Origin: Sphingobacterium litopenaei
GTDB lineage: Bacteria; Bacteroidota; Bacteroidia; Sphingobacteriales; Sphingobacteriaceae
Assembly (NCBI RefSeq): GCF_014692495.1
Contig: NZ_JACOIJ010000001.1
Location: 186,001-250,000 of the forward strand
Reading direction: 5' to 3'
DNA: 64,000 nt
The notes under the pieces were generated by a model, which was not told the origin of the DNA, did no database searches, and was given only the letters and a program-made list of their open reading frames with translations. Position numbers and translations under genes: made by a program. How positions within the stretch are numbered: position 1 is the first letter of the stretch; each line of letters opens with the position of its first letter. Positions 23,915 to 33,589 of the stretch are shown in pieces.

Positions 23915-24484
23915 TTAATAAATCGGTTTGAGATTCTCAAGTTGATATTCACACAATATATTTTCAATCTGTTTTAAATGTCTCATAATATGGTTGATAT
24001 AAAATTTAAATGTATCACCTAGATTTATTCGAATTAATGAAGAAAGTGAAGTTTTGATTTTTGTTATGTTAAGATTAACATAACGTGCTTGCATCAGAAG
24101 ATTGATCAAATCATTTTGCTGATTTAAGAACTTATCAAGGACTTCTATGGATAAATTTTGGTGGATAGGATTTTTTGATTTAAAGGTTTTCATTTTGTTA
24201 GGTTTGTCTTTTGGCAGCATACTCTGCGCAAAATAATTCCCTAGCCAACTGCTTTTAAAATCGGAATTAGGTGTAGAATTAGAATTTTGAATAGCTTCAC
24301 GAATTTCTGGAAGGTAATAATCTGCATATCTGTTAAGATGTTCTATGCATTCTAATATATTCCAGGAAGATTCATTAGGACGCCATGTCAAAGTCTCCAA
24401 ATCAAATGAATTAAGTTTCTGTCCTTGGTCTAATATCTTAAATGTCTGATCTATTAGTTGTTGAATTAAAAGGTCAGTTTTCAT
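23915..24484 (-). CDS. DinB-like family protein
   Basis: A 189-residue four-helix-bundle protein. The likely metal ligands of the DinB/YfiT fold are visible as H49 in CIEHLNRY and H165/H169 in INHIMRHLKQIE. The WNILECIEHL motif is typical. These proteins are thiol-dependent transferases or of unknown role, and this one is probably cytosolic. It stands alone, about 80 bp from the neighbouring dihydrofolate-reductase-like gene. Confidence 0.83.
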   Translation of the reverse strand: MKTDLLIQQLIDQTFKILDQGQKLNSFDLETLTWRPNESSWNILECIEHLNRYADYYLPEIREAIQNSNSTPNSDFKSSWLGNYFAQSMLPKDKPNKMKTFKSKNPIHQNLSIEVLDKFLNQQNDLINLLMQARYVNLNITKIKTSLSSLIRINLGDTFKFYINHIMRHLKQIENILCEYQLENLKPIY

Positions 24485-24564
24485 GGTAAATGGTGTAATG
24501 TGTTTATTACTAGGTGTATAAAGCTAAGTTGGATTGTTGAATATTAAAATAGCATTCACATATT

Positions 24565-25098
24565 TTAATGTTTTCTCTTATAATGCACTTGTACCAATCC
24601 TGTTTCAAAAGCTTTACTTTCTACTAATTCTAACAACTGTTCGGGCCTATGATCTTGAAACAAACGTGTACCCGCACCAAGTAGGATAGGGACTATAGAA
24701 ATAATCATCTCATCAATGAGATCTTCCTTCAATAAAGAATTGACGACGTCAGCGCCACCATCACAATAAATATGTTTTCCTTCCCTCGCTTTCAGTTGAT
24801 TGACTAATAACTTTAAGTCACCATTATAGAATATAGTTCGCCCTTCATTAGGATGTGAACTTCGTGTAATGATGTACACATCACGTTCTCCATTATCATA
24901 ATGTGCTGTTCCAATATTATTTTTTACCCAATCGTAGGTCTTTCGGCCGAGAATGAAGGTGTCAATAGTTTCGGTAAATTTCGCGTAGCCGTAATCTTCG
25001 CCTTCTTTTTCAACTAATTGGAGGAAACTCAGATCGTCATTTGGTTTTGCAATATATCCGTCCAGACTACAAGCAATGAATAAGCAGACTTTTCGCAT
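24565..25098 (-). CDS. Dihydrofolate reductase family protein (RibD C-terminal type)
   Basis: A 177-residue protein with the RibD-C/DHFR-like fold. The start is CLFIACSLDGYIAKPND, the middle has FILGRKTYDWV, and a CDGGADVVNSLLKEDLIDE motif precedes the end. Unlike folA products this type is usually an uncharacterised NADPH-dependent reductase. Length is normal. No operon partner is evident. Confidence 0.87.
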   Translation of the reverse strand: MRKVCLFIACSLDGYIAKPNDDLSFLQLVEKEGEDYGYAKFTETIDTFILGRKTYDWVKNNIGTAHYDNGERDVYIITRSSHPNEGRTIFYNGDLKLLVNQLKAREGKHIYCDGGADVVNSLLKEDLIDEMIISIVPILLGAGTRLFQDHRPEQLLELVESKAFETGLVQVHYKRKH

Positions 25099-25353
25099 AG
25101 GTTAGTTTTTGATATCTATTTATAACGATAAATAATAATTAAATGTTACAGTACCATAGAAATTATGAAAGAATAATTTCTCTCAAATTCTCCATTTCAA
25201 AATGTGACTATAATTTTTACTCCTGAATATATTCGGAAAGTAAGCTGTAGTTTTCACTTTCATACTATTATTAGTCTCTATTATAACGAATAATTAAAAT
25301 TGGTATTTTTTCAACAAGAAAAAGTTGGCATAAGACAAGACTTCATTACATGA
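25099..25353. other. Intergenic region without recognised features
   Basis: AT-rich stretch between the reductase gene and the signalling cluster. Apart from the terminator that follows at 25354 I see no gene, repeat or promoter that I can support. Confidence 0.4.
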
Positions 25354-25381
25354 AAAAGCTCAATCCGAAGATTGAGCTTTT
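25354..25381 (-). terminator. Terminator of the signalling cluster, UUCG tetraloop
   Basis: A 12-bp stem AAAAGCTCAATC/GATTGAGCTTTT closes a loop read as TTCG on the minus strand, ending in a T-run. It lies about 50 bp past the stop of the last gene in the cluster. The same stem with a GAAA loop terminates tRNA-Lys copy 2. Confidence 0.8.
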
Positions 25382-25427
25382 ATTGAAACCGATGGCTTTG
25401 AAAGCCTATATTGAATTATGATGAACG

Positions 25428-25808
25428 CTATTTTAGGGCTGAAGAAGCTTCTATTGTACTTTCTACTTTTTTCTCCAATTCGTCCAAGTCAAAAGGCTTG
25501 GATAAGAATGTTTCTGCTCCAGCGCGTTGAGCCAAAGATTCTACATCATTATTGGCTGAACAATATATAACAGGAATATGTTTAAAGTCAGGATGACTTT
25601 TTAACAATTTCGTTGCTTCTACGCCTCCAATCTCTGGAATCCAATTGTCCATTATTACCAAATCTGGTTCAATGGCGGTCACTTTTTCGATGATATCATG
25701 AGAGGTAGAAGATATTTCTACATCATATCCTGCGCTTTCCAGGACTATTGAAAATATTTCTAAAATAGCTCTGTCATCATCAAAAACTAATATTTTCTTA
25801 TTTTTCAT
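25428..25808 (-). CDS. Single-domain response regulator
   Basis: A 126-residue receiver domain. The acidic pocket is D10-D12, the phospho-acceptor is D54 in LVIMDNW, and the switch Lys lies in FLSKPFD. There is no output domain, so it acts by protein contact or phosphate transfer. It is the last gene of the six-gene signalling cluster, 17 bp after cheB, and is likely a target of one of the two kinases upstream. Confidence 0.9.
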   Translation of the reverse strand: MKNKKILVFDDDRAILEIFSIVLESAGYDVEISSTSHDIIEKVTAIEPDLVIMDNWIPEIGGVEATKLLKSHPDFKHIPVIYCSANNDVESLAQRAGAETFLSKPFDLDELEKKVESTIEASSALK

Positions 25809-25825
25809 AGGTTATGGTAAATGTC

Positions 25826-26392
25826 TTATTTCAAATTATTAATAAATTGGGCCATTTGAGGAGGCTGCAGTTGGATAATATCGGGGAGTTGCTCAAGTGC
25901 ATGCCTTGGCATATAATCGACCTCCGCCGAATTAGGATCTTGTATTGCTACCTTTCCTCCATGCTGTTTTATATTTTTTAAGCCTTCCACACCATCTTGG
26001 CTGGCTCCAGAAAGTAAAATTGCTGTAACGCTATTATTAAAAGTTCGCGCTGCTGATTCGAAAGTTACATCAATGGAAGGACGAGAATAGTTTACTTTTT
26101 CTGATGCATCCAAAGATATGGTGTTTTCATTTTCGAACAGCAAGTGATAATCCGCGGGAACAAGATAAATATTCCCTTCAGCAATTTCAGTCTTATCCTC
26201 AACTTCAATTACGTTGAGCGAAGTCATTGTCTCAAATAATTGACTCAATGAACTCTTAGGATAAGATTTACGATGCAAAATAATAATGATAGGAAAATGA
26301 ATGTCTGTGTTTATCTCAGGCAACATTTGAAACAGCACGGAAATGCTTCCAGCTGAACCTCCAATCAATAAAACCTTTGTTTCACTATTCAT
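25826..26392 (-). CDS. cheB: CheB-type methylesterase domain protein
   Basis: A 188-residue stand-alone CheB catalytic domain without a receiver. The catalytic Ser is in IGGSAGS (S13), the His is in LHRKSYP, and the Asp is in LLSGASQDGVEGL. In chemotaxis CheB removes methyl groups from receptor glutamates. No receptor gene is present, so its substrate here is unknown, possibly the coiled-coil of the large kinase (inference). It starts 4 bp after the cheR stop. Confidence 0.88.
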   Translation of the reverse strand: MNSETKVLLIGGSAGSISVLFQMLPEINTDIHFPIIIILHRKSYPKSSLSQLFETMTSLNVIEVEDKTEIAEGNIYLVPADYHLLFENENTISLDASEKVNYSRPSIDVTFESAARTFNNSVTAILLSGASQDGVEGLKNIKQHGGKVAIQDPNSAEVDYMPRHALEQLPDIIQLQPPQMAQFINNLK

Positions 26393-26396
26393 TTTC

Positions 26397-27218
26397 TTAA
26401 CTCATCTTTTGATAGATTTTGTGTCCTTTGCACTGTTTGAAACGTTTTTCCAATGATGAAAAACGAATGGTCTCCTTGTCTCCTAAAGCCAAATAGCCTA
26501 AGGTCTGCAAACTACTATCAAATAAATTGAACACCTTATTTTGTAATTCCTTATCAAAATATATTAATACATTACGGCATAATATCAATTGAAATTCATT
26601 AAACGAACTGTCCGACACTAAATTGTGTGTAGAAAATAATATTCTACTGTTCAATTCCTCTTGAAATTTCACAACATCATACATAGCCGTATAATAGCTT
26701 GAAAAATCTTTTGTTCCTCCAGCATGAATGTAATTTTCCGAATATTGTTTCATTACACTCAATGGGAAAATACCCTTTGAAGCTTTTTCTATTACCGTAG
26801 GATTAATATCAGTAGCATAAATCAATGCTTTGTGATATAAGTTTATCTCTTTCAGGAGAATAGCAATAGAGTAAGCTTCCTCACCTGTAGAACAGCCAGC
26901 TACCCATATACGTATAAACGGATAAGTACCCAATTTAGGCAAAATATCATTCCTTAACTTTTTATAAAACAACGGATCTCGAAACATTTCTGTCACATTC
27001 ACCGTAATCTCTTCAACAAAACGCTGCAGATAAGTCTTATCGCTTATCACTCTATATCTCAATTCTGCAAAACTCGCAAACCTATCAACAAGACAAATTC
27101 TATTTAATCTTCTCTTGAGCGAAGCTTTACTATATTGTGAAAAATCGTAACCGTATATTGCTGATACATCTTCCAAAAGCATTTCCATTTCTTGGTCTTT
27201 GATAATATCTAGCTCCAT
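26397..27218 (-). CDS. cheR: CheR-type protein-glutamate methyltransferase
   Basis: A 273-residue protein with the small N-terminal helical CheR domain (YGYDFSQYSKASLKRRL) and the SAM-binding domain (IRIWVAGCSTGEEAYSIAI, then ATDINPTVIEKA and LILCRNVLIYFD). It transfers methyl groups from S-adenosylmethionine to glutamates. It forms a tight unit with cheB (4-bp gap) and a receiver gene (3-bp gap), typical of Bacteroidota signalling clusters that lack receptors. Confidence 0.92.
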   Translation of the reverse strand: MELDIIKDQEMEMLLEDVSAIYGYDFSQYSKASLKRRLNRICLVDRFASFAELRYRVISDKTYLQRFVEEITVNVTEMFRDPLFYKKLRNDILPKLGTYPFIRIWVAGCSTGEEAYSIAILLKEINLYHKALIYATDINPTVIEKASKGIFPLSVMKQYSENYIHAGGTKDFSSYYTAMYDVVKFQEELNSRILFSTHNLVSDSSFNEFQLILCRNVLIYFDKELQNKVFNLFDSSLQTLGYLALGDKETIRFSSLEKRFKQCKGHKIYQKMS

Positions 27219-27221
27219 TTT

Positions 27222-27599
27222 TTACATATAAATTCTAAGTATCTTCATTAAAATATCTACATCAATTGGTTTAGCTATATAATCTGTTGCTCCCGCAGCA
27301 ATACATCTTTCACGATCTCCACTCATGGCCTGCGCGGTGACAGCTATTATGGGCAGTTCAGGATAATGCGTGGTTACTCTCATTACCTTTAGCGCTTGAT
27401 ATCCGTCCATCTCGGGCATCATCATATCCATCAATACTATGCCGATATTTTGCTGTGTTGCTAATATTTCTAGTCCTTCCTTAGCACTGGAACAAGATAT
27501 AAATTTGTAGCCTTTAGCCTTTAATGTTAACTGCAAGGCGAAAGTATTGCGGTTATCATCATCCATGATCAATACCACATCTTTTTTCTCGGTCGTCAT
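27222..27599 (-). CDS. Single-domain response regulator
   Basis: A 125-residue receiver with acidic residues D13-D15, phospho-acceptor D58 in VLMDMMMPEMDG, and the switch Lys in YIAKPID. It is very like the third receiver of the hybrid kinase encoded just upstream (shared MDMMMPEMDGY and CI.AGA.DYI.KP.D), so it probably arose by duplication of that domain. Confidence 0.92.
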   Translation of the reverse strand: MTTEKKDVVLIMDDDNRNTFALQLTLKAKGYKFISCSSAKEGLEILATQQNIGIVLMDMMMPEMDGYQALKVMRVTTHYPELPIIAVTAQAMSGDRERCIAAGATDYIAKPIDVDILMKILRIYM

Positions 27600-27610
27600 C
27601 TTTCTAATAT

Positions 27611-30600
27611 TTATATCTCATATAACCAAACACGCAATAGGGATAAAAGTTGATCTTTATCCACAGGTTTTGATATGTAATCTGATGCTCCAGCCTGAAT
27701 ACATTTCTCTCTATCTCCAGTCATTGCTTTAGCAGTTACCGAAATTATAGGAAGATATTTGTACGCTTGCATATTACGTATCTTTTGGATCGTTTCGTAA
27801 CCATCCATCTCCGGCATCATCATATCCATTAATACCATTGAAATATTTGGGTTGTTTTCTAGCTGATCCAAAGCTTCCTTACCATTCATGGCAGATATTA
27901 CATTTACTTTATATTTTTCTAAAATTTTAGTCAATGAAAAGATGTTTCTTACATCATCATCTGCGATAAGAATTGTTTTTCCATTCAATACATCACCAAG
28001 TGCACCTAATCTGTTGGTTTTATTTTTAGGTTCACCATTTTGTTCTTCGACTAAATGTAAGAATAGTCCCACCTCATCCAAGATGCGTTGGAATGAATGT
28101 GCGGTCTTAATTACCACAGAATCTGCATAATTTTTAATCTTCAATTCCTCGGCATGGGAGAGGTTCTTGCCCGTGAAAATAATAATAGGTAAGTTTTCTA
28201 ATCCTTCATGTTTTTTGATTGCTTCTAGTGTTTCATAGCCTGTTCTATCTGGCAATCCCATATCCAGAATAACACAATTTACTTTTGAATTGAGTAGTGT
28301 TTTTACGCTATCTTCGACGTTGGATTTTATTTCAGAACTTATATCATAGTTATTTAGAAAATATGACAACGCCGCCGCATGTTTAGGATTTTCTTCTACA
28401 ATAAGGACTTTTTGAGCATGGCGATTCAGCGCTTCTTCGATTTTTTTAAAAATCTGTCCCATATGTTCCAGTGCTATTGGTTTATTGATAAAATCAATAG
28501 CGCCCTTCATCAAGCTTTCTTTTTTCATTTGTAAAGAAGACATGATGTGTACTGGAATATGTCTTGTCTTGCTATTGCTTTTCAATTCGTCCATGACTTC
28601 CCATCCATTTTTCACTGGTAATTGAATGTCAAGTAAAATTGCTAAAGGCTTATATTTCTCTGCAACTTCCAATACTTGATCACCACGCACTAAAACAATG
28701 CCTTTGTAGTTTTGCTGATGCGTATATTTTAATAACGCTTTAGCAAAATTGGTGTCATCTTCTACGATCAGAATGAGTTTATCACCAGGTTGCATATTGT
28801 TGCGGTCGTCTTCTATCTCTTCAGGAATATGCGAAATAGTGTAAGCTGGAACCACTTTTTCTACGACTTGGACTTCAGCTGTTTTTGAAGGTTCTTCTAC
28901 AGATAATTCTGTAAAATTCTCTTCTTTTACTTCTGTAATTTTATGTGAAGGAATAGAAACCGTAAACGTACTTCCTTCTCCAATGCGGCTTTCTACACTG
29001 ATTTTTCCACCTAAAAGACGTACAATCTCTCGGCTAATAGAAAGACCTAAACCTGTACCACCAAATTTACGGCGTGTAGATCCATCCGCTTGTTGGAAAG
29101 CTTCAAAAATAATTTTTTGTTTATCCTCACTAATACCAATTCCCGTATCAGAGACGGCAAATAAAATATTATTTTGACGTTGTGGATCTGCAGATATTTT
29201 TAATTTAATTTCTCCTTGTTGTGTAAATTTAATTGCGTTAGAAATAAGATTACGAAGAACTTGTTCCAAACGTAGTTTATCTGTTTCTATTGCCTCGGAC
29301 AGCTCGCTGTCAATTTCGGTGATAAATGCAAGCCCTCTGTCTTCTGCCACAGGTTTAAACATTTTATGCAAATCTTGACAAGTAGAAGCTAAGGAAACAG
29401 ATTCATATTCAAGTTTCATCTTTCCAGCTTCGATCTTGGACAAATCAAGAATTTCATCGATAAGGCTCAATAAACTTGTACCAGAACTTTGAATAACTTT
29501 TGCTGATTCTATTTGATCTTCGTTCAGATTTTCATCTGCATTTTCGACCATCAATCTTGATAGCAAGAGAATAGAATTCAAAGGTGTACGTAATTCATGC
29601 GACATGTTCGCTAAGAACTCAGACTTATACTTGGTGCTCAAAGCAAGCTCTTCCGCTTTTTTCTGAATCTCAGCATTGCGAATGGCAATCAAGTGGTTCT
29701 TTTCTTCCAATAATTTGGTGCGTTCTTCGAGCTCTTGGTTCGATTGCAAAAGCTCTTCCTGCTGTACTTTTAGTTCTTCTTCGGAAGCTTGCAAACGTTG
29801 GGTATAGGCTTCTAACTCATTATTTAAGCCTTCCAATTCGCTATGCTGCATTTGCAACTCTTCGGATTGTGCCTGTGTTTCTTCTAGCAACATTTGTATG
29901 CGTTGTCTGCTTTTCGCCGCTAAAATTTCTAACGTAATCAATTTACAAGCTTCTTCGAAAAATCCTAAATCTTCCTCTTCAAATTTTTTATCGGAAGCCA
30001 ATTCAACTACACCAAAACATTCGCCTTTGGCTGTCAATGGCAACCAAACTAGATGCGGAAGTTTTAATTGCCCTGCGGCGAAACTTACCACATAGTCCTC
30101 AGTATTGATGTTTTCCAACACTCTAGGTTTTTTATCCAAGAACACTTGTCCCACCATTCCTTCGCCAGGTTGGTAATTTTTTGCCATTTTAGATTCTAAC
30201 CCGTGCGCGCTCTTCATAATGAGCATTTTGTTCTCCAAGGTATAGAATGCACCATTCATACATTCTCCGTAATGTATCAAATGAGCTAACGCATCTTTTG
30301 CAATTTCATCTTCTGGTTTATTACCCGTTAATATCTCATTGATTTTTACTAATCCTGTTTGTTTCCACTCATTAGCACTTATTTCATTGAATGATTTTTG
30401 CAAAGCTGCTGTCATTTCGTTCAATGCAGCTGCAATTCCACCCAAATGATCTTTTTCGTCTTCGTTCGCACGGACAGAATAATCGCCTTCGGCAATTTTG
30501 CTGGCAATACGCTGGACAGTAGCCAATCTTTTGGCTAATTGTTCATCTTTATCCTGCAGTTGACGTTGTAATTGTTCACGTGCCGCAAATTCATTGCGAA

Positions 30601-31201
30601 TTTGCTGATAAAAGAAGAATGTAATAACTAGGGAAATACCACAGGCCAACAAGATAAAAATGGACGTGTAATTAGAAGTTTTATTCATCGCCGCGCTATG
30701 CATTTGTAATGCCGCATTTTCAGTAGCTATGAGATTTTCTATTAATGATCGGCAGCTATCCATATAGATTCTACCTTCATTGAGAAGATCAAGATTTATC
30801 TGTTCCTGATTTTTTTTGGCGATTACCAGATTCTCCAATATAGATAATCGCGTATTTATCAATCGAGTAATTGAATCAACCCGAGCCGATTGTTCGGGTG
30901 AAGAATCAAGTTGCTTATTAATTTCATCTAATGACTTTGGCAAGGATTTTAAACCTCGATAAAACGGCTTTAAAAACTCTTCATTATTCGTTAATAAATA
31001 GCCACGTTGGCCCGTTTCGGCATTTAGTAAATCCACTAATGCCCGATCAGCTTGCAAAAGGGTGTTCTGCGTATTAAGTACTTTGGTGCGCAGATTGATT
31101 TGATTGCGTACACTTATAAATGACGCTATGGATGTAATTAATAAGATAATAAATGATAATCCAAAGCCAATTTGTAGCTTCTTAATCAAATGTTTAGGCA
31201 T
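27611..31201 (-). CDS. CHASE3-HAMP-GAF hybrid histidine kinase with three receivers
   Basis: A 1196-residue sensor kinase. Two membrane helices (about 10-32 and 180-200) flank a periplasmic CHASE3 domain. HAMP lies at about 205-275 and GAF at about 285-435. A Gln/Glu-rich coiled coil follows at about 438-525. HisKA has H535 in SHELRTPLN, and the ATPase domain lies at about 650-770. Receivers start near 820, 945 and 1075. The second receiver keeps its Asp (ILDMGLPDRTG) but reads VEEN in place of the usual DD pair. The start overlaps the end of the upstream kinase gene by 8 bp, so the two are translationally linked. The signal is unknown. Confidence 0.93.
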   Translation of the reverse strand: MPKHLIKKLQIGFGLSFIILLITSIASFISVRNQINLRTKVLNTQNTLLQADRALVDLLNAETGQRGYLLTNNEEFLKPFYRGLKSLPKSLDEINKQLDSSPEQSARVDSITRLINTRLSILENLVIAKKNQEQINLDLLNEGRIYMDSCRSLIENLIATENAALQMHSAAMNKTSNYTSIFILLACGISLVITFFFYQQIRNEFAAREQLQRQLQDKDEQLAKRLATVQRIASKIAEGDYSVRANEDEKDHLGGIAAALNEMTAALQKSFNEISANEWKQTGLVKINEILTGNKPEDEIAKDALAHLIHYGECMNGAFYTLENKMLIMKSAHGLESKMAKNYQPGEGMVGQVFLDKKPRVLENINTEDYVVSFAAGQLKLPHLVWLPLTAKGECFGVVELASDKKFEEEDLGFFEEACKLITLEILAAKSRQRIQMLLEETQAQSEELQMQHSELEGLNNELEAYTQRLQASEEELKVQQEELLQSNQELEERTKLLEEKNHLIAIRNAEIQKKAEELALSTKYKSEFLANMSHELRTPLNSILLLSRLMVENADENLNEDQIESAKVIQSSGTSLLSLIDEILDLSKIEAGKMKLEYESVSLASTCQDLHKMFKPVAEDRGLAFITEIDSELSEAIETDKLRLEQVLRNLISNAIKFTQQGEIKLKISADPQRQNNILFAVSDTGIGISEDKQKIIFEAFQQADGSTRRKFGGTGLGLSISREIVRLLGGKISVESRIGEGSTFTVSIPSHKITEVKEENFTELSVEEPSKTAEVQVVEKVVPAYTISHIPEEIEDDRNNMQPGDKLILIVEDDTNFAKALLKYTHQQNYKGIVLVRGDQVLEVAEKYKPLAILLDIQLPVKNGWEVMDELKSNSKTRHIPVHIMSSLQMKKESLMKGAIDFINKPIALEHMGQIFKKIEEALNRHAQKVLIVEENPKHAAALSYFLNNYDISSEIKSNVEDSVKTLLNSKVNCVILDMGLPDRTGYETLEAIKKHEGLENLPIIIFTGKNLSHAEELKIKNYADSVVIKTAHSFQRILDEVGLFLHLVEEQNGEPKNKTNRLGALGDVLNGKTILIADDDVRNIFSLTKILEKYKVNVISAMNGKEALDQLENNPNISMVLMDMMMPEMDGYETIQKIRNMQAYKYLPIISVTAKAMTGDREKCIQAGASDYISKPVDKDQLLSLLRVWLYEI

Positions 31202-32678
31202 AATTTTGTTGGTTATATGGTAATGTGAAATATATGGTGCTTCCTTCGCCCACTTTACTTTCTACTCCGTAATTTCCTTGATGTTGTTTTATAATTTCTG
31301 CACAGATGTAAAGCCCTATTCCTAAGCCTTGGAATTTTAAAGAAGATTCCTCTACACGATAAAATTTCGAGAAGATATATTTCTGCTTTTCTATAGGTAT
31401 TCCAATACCGAAATCTTGTACGGCTATACAAAGCTCCTTGTCCTTGACAGAAGTTTTGACTAAGACTTTTTCAGATTCTGGGGCATATTTAATAGCATTT
31501 GTCAGAAAATTCACCAAAACTTGTTCTATTCGCAATGCATCTGCCACCACAGGCTTGTCGAAAACTTCTCCTTGACGTTCAATTGTGATATTTGGACAAC
31601 AAGTTTCGCGTATAGTTTCGATTGCATTGGTAATGGTTTTTTCTAAGTCAATTTCTTGCTTATTGATTTTCATCTGCCCATTTTCGATCTTAGAAATATC
31701 TAATAAGTCCGAAATGAGGCTTTCTAATTTGAGCACCTCATCCTTTGCACGCTCGATATAGGTTTTCGAAATATTAATGTCTTGTTTGCCAATTACACGC
31801 TCCAATAATTGAACATACGCCTTAATCCCCGTAAGAGGAGTCTTTAACTCGTGGCTGGCAATACTCAAAAATTCATCTTTCTTGCTTTCTATCAATTTTT
31901 GATCATTGATGTCTGTCAAGGTACCTATCCAATTACATATTTTATTGTCCTCGCGAATTGGGATAATGCGTAACAGGTGATATCGGTATTGACCAGATTC
32001 TAGTTCTTTGATTCGAATTTCTCGCTCTATAGGGCCATTAAGCTCATTGCAGTGCGTTAAAAAATAAGCCAGTTGATCTGTTTCATCGGGATGAGCAATC
32101 GGAAGCGTTTCTCCATCTGGTGCATAATTAAGCCAATTGTGATTCACATAACTTATCTTACCAGAATCATCTACAGAAAATGCAATTTGAGGCAAGCTTT
32201 CCATGATAGAACGCAAATGTTCTACTTGGATTTTTAGTTCTTCCTGTGCTTTCTTTCTACTTTCGATTTCAGATTGTAATCGCAGTTGAGCTTCATTGAG
32301 CGATTGTGTCTGCTCATAAAGTCGCGAAAAGGTTCTTACTTTGAGTAACAATATTTCAGGATCTACGGGCTTAGTGATGTAATCAATTCCTCCTGAATCA
32401 TAACCTTTGGTGATGAATTGTTTGTCGGTATTATTTGCTGATAGAAATATAACAGGAATGTCTTTTGTTCGACTGTATCCAGCTAAAGATTCAGCGACTT
32501 CAAAACCATCCATTCCTGGCATTTGCACATCCAATATAATTAATGCATAATTTCTCTTCAGCACTTTGCGCAAAGCCTCTTCACCTGATAATGCAGTGTC
32601 GACCTCAAAGTTTTTAGACTCTAAAAGTGTTTTTAAGGAGTATATATTTTCTTTTTTATCATCGACAATCAAGATCAT
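31194..32678 (-). CDS. REC-PAS histidine kinase
   Basis: A 494-residue soluble kinase. An N-terminal receiver spans 1-120 with the phospho-acceptor in ALIILDVQMPGMDG. A short coiled coil is followed by a PAS domain (about 150-260), HisKA (SIASHELKTPLTG) and the ATPase domain (FLTNAIKYAPES, FGIGIPIEKQ, GLGIGLYI). It is the first gene of the leftward signalling cluster and overlaps the CHASE3 kinase by 8 bp. The N-terminal receiver suggests it accepts phosphate from another kinase before acting. Confidence 0.92.
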   Translation of the reverse strand: MILIVDDKKENIYSLKTLLESKNFEVDTALSGEEALRKVLKRNYALIILDVQMPGMDGFEVAESLAGYSRTKDIPVIFLSANNTDKQFITKGYDSGGIDYITKPVDPEILLLKVRTFSRLYEQTQSLNEAQLRLQSEIESRKKAQEELKIQVEHLRSIMESLPQIAFSVDDSGKISYVNHNWLNYAPDGETLPIAHPDETDQLAYFLTHCNELNGPIEREIRIKELESGQYRYHLLRIIPIREDNKICNWIGTLTDINDQKLIESKKDEFLSIASHELKTPLTGIKAYVQLLERVIGKQDINISKTYIERAKDEVLKLESLISDLLDISKIENGQMKINKQEIDLEKTITNAIETIRETCCPNITIERQGEVFDKPVVADALRIEQVLVNFLTNAIKYAPESEKVLVKTSVKDKELCIAVQDFGIGIPIEKQKYIFSKFYRVEESSLKFQGLGIGLYICAEIIKQHQGNYGVESKVGEGSTIYFTLPYNQQNYA

Positions 32679-32777
32679 AGTAGATTTTTAAAAATATTTT
32701 TTTGCAGTAGACGGTTAATCTAGGTTTTCCAGATCTGCATTTTAATAGCAAAAATCACTCCACAATATTGAATATCG

Positions 32778-33307
32778 CTAAATAACGAGTAGTTTGCGAA
32801 CAAATACGATATTTGTACATATAAAATACCTAATTGTAACAGGTATTAATACGGTGTGCTTTATATTTATTTGGTAGATTGTTGATTCTTCTCGCCAAGG
32901 TTGATAACCTTGACCTATATACGAGAATCCAAATTTTTCATAATAACCTATATGGTCGCTGCAGAGATGCAATTGCTTAAACCCATTTTTCAAAGGATCA
33001 TCTATGGCTTTGTTTATTATCAATTCGGCATAATTATTTCCACGGTGTTGTTTTTCTATGAATAAGGCACAGAGCCAAGGATACAAATCCATTCTACTTA
33101 TAAAATCATTCGTAATCAATCCTGCACAGCCAATGATCTCATCCTCCTTGAGAAGTAAGTACATTGCGGAAGAGGACTAGAGCTTTCTATGGAATGTTGA
33201 ATGCAATCTTCATAAATAATACCCCAAACAGATGGCCAACTCTGTTGGAAATATGAAATTGCCTTTTCGGTATATTCTGGTTGTTCGCGGATAGAAATTA
33301 TATGCAT
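32778..33307 (-). pseudogene. GNAT N-acetyltransferase broken by a one-base frameshift
   Basis: Two adjacent frames make one GNAT protein. The first part (MHIISIREQPEYTEKAISYF ... SPLPQ) starts at 33307. The second part ([16 protein letters not shown] ... FEKFGF-like end) continues after about 33163. Reading across needs one extra G between CAATG and TAC, which would restore the PQWYLLL of the family. The catalytic fold segment [19 protein letters not shown] is intact. After YQINIK the tail shows no homology. This is either a real mutation or a sequencing error. Confidence 0.75.
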
Positions 33308-33589
33308 GCACTAAAATATCAATAATTCTAATCTTAATCTGATGGAATAATAATTTTATAACAAATTGAAAATATAGGTTTTCTAAACATCCATTTTTTA
33401 TATCTCTCAGTTCGCTAAAATTACAAGAAATAGGAGGGATTTGGTGAGTAATAGTTACTATTGTTTTTGAACAACTAGAAATGATTTTGATTATTTAAAC
33501 GAGTAGCTTGTTTCTTGTGATACAGCGCGTTAGTATTTGGATGGAATAATAATTAGCTGTAATTTTAAGAGAACCAATTATTTTATGTT
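33308..33589. other. Intergenic region before the small secreted protein
   Basis: This 282-bp AT-rich region lies between divergent genes (the GNAT pseudogene to the left, the small secreted protein to the right). It should hold both promoters, but I could not fix a convincing -33/-7 pair. Confidence 0.4.
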
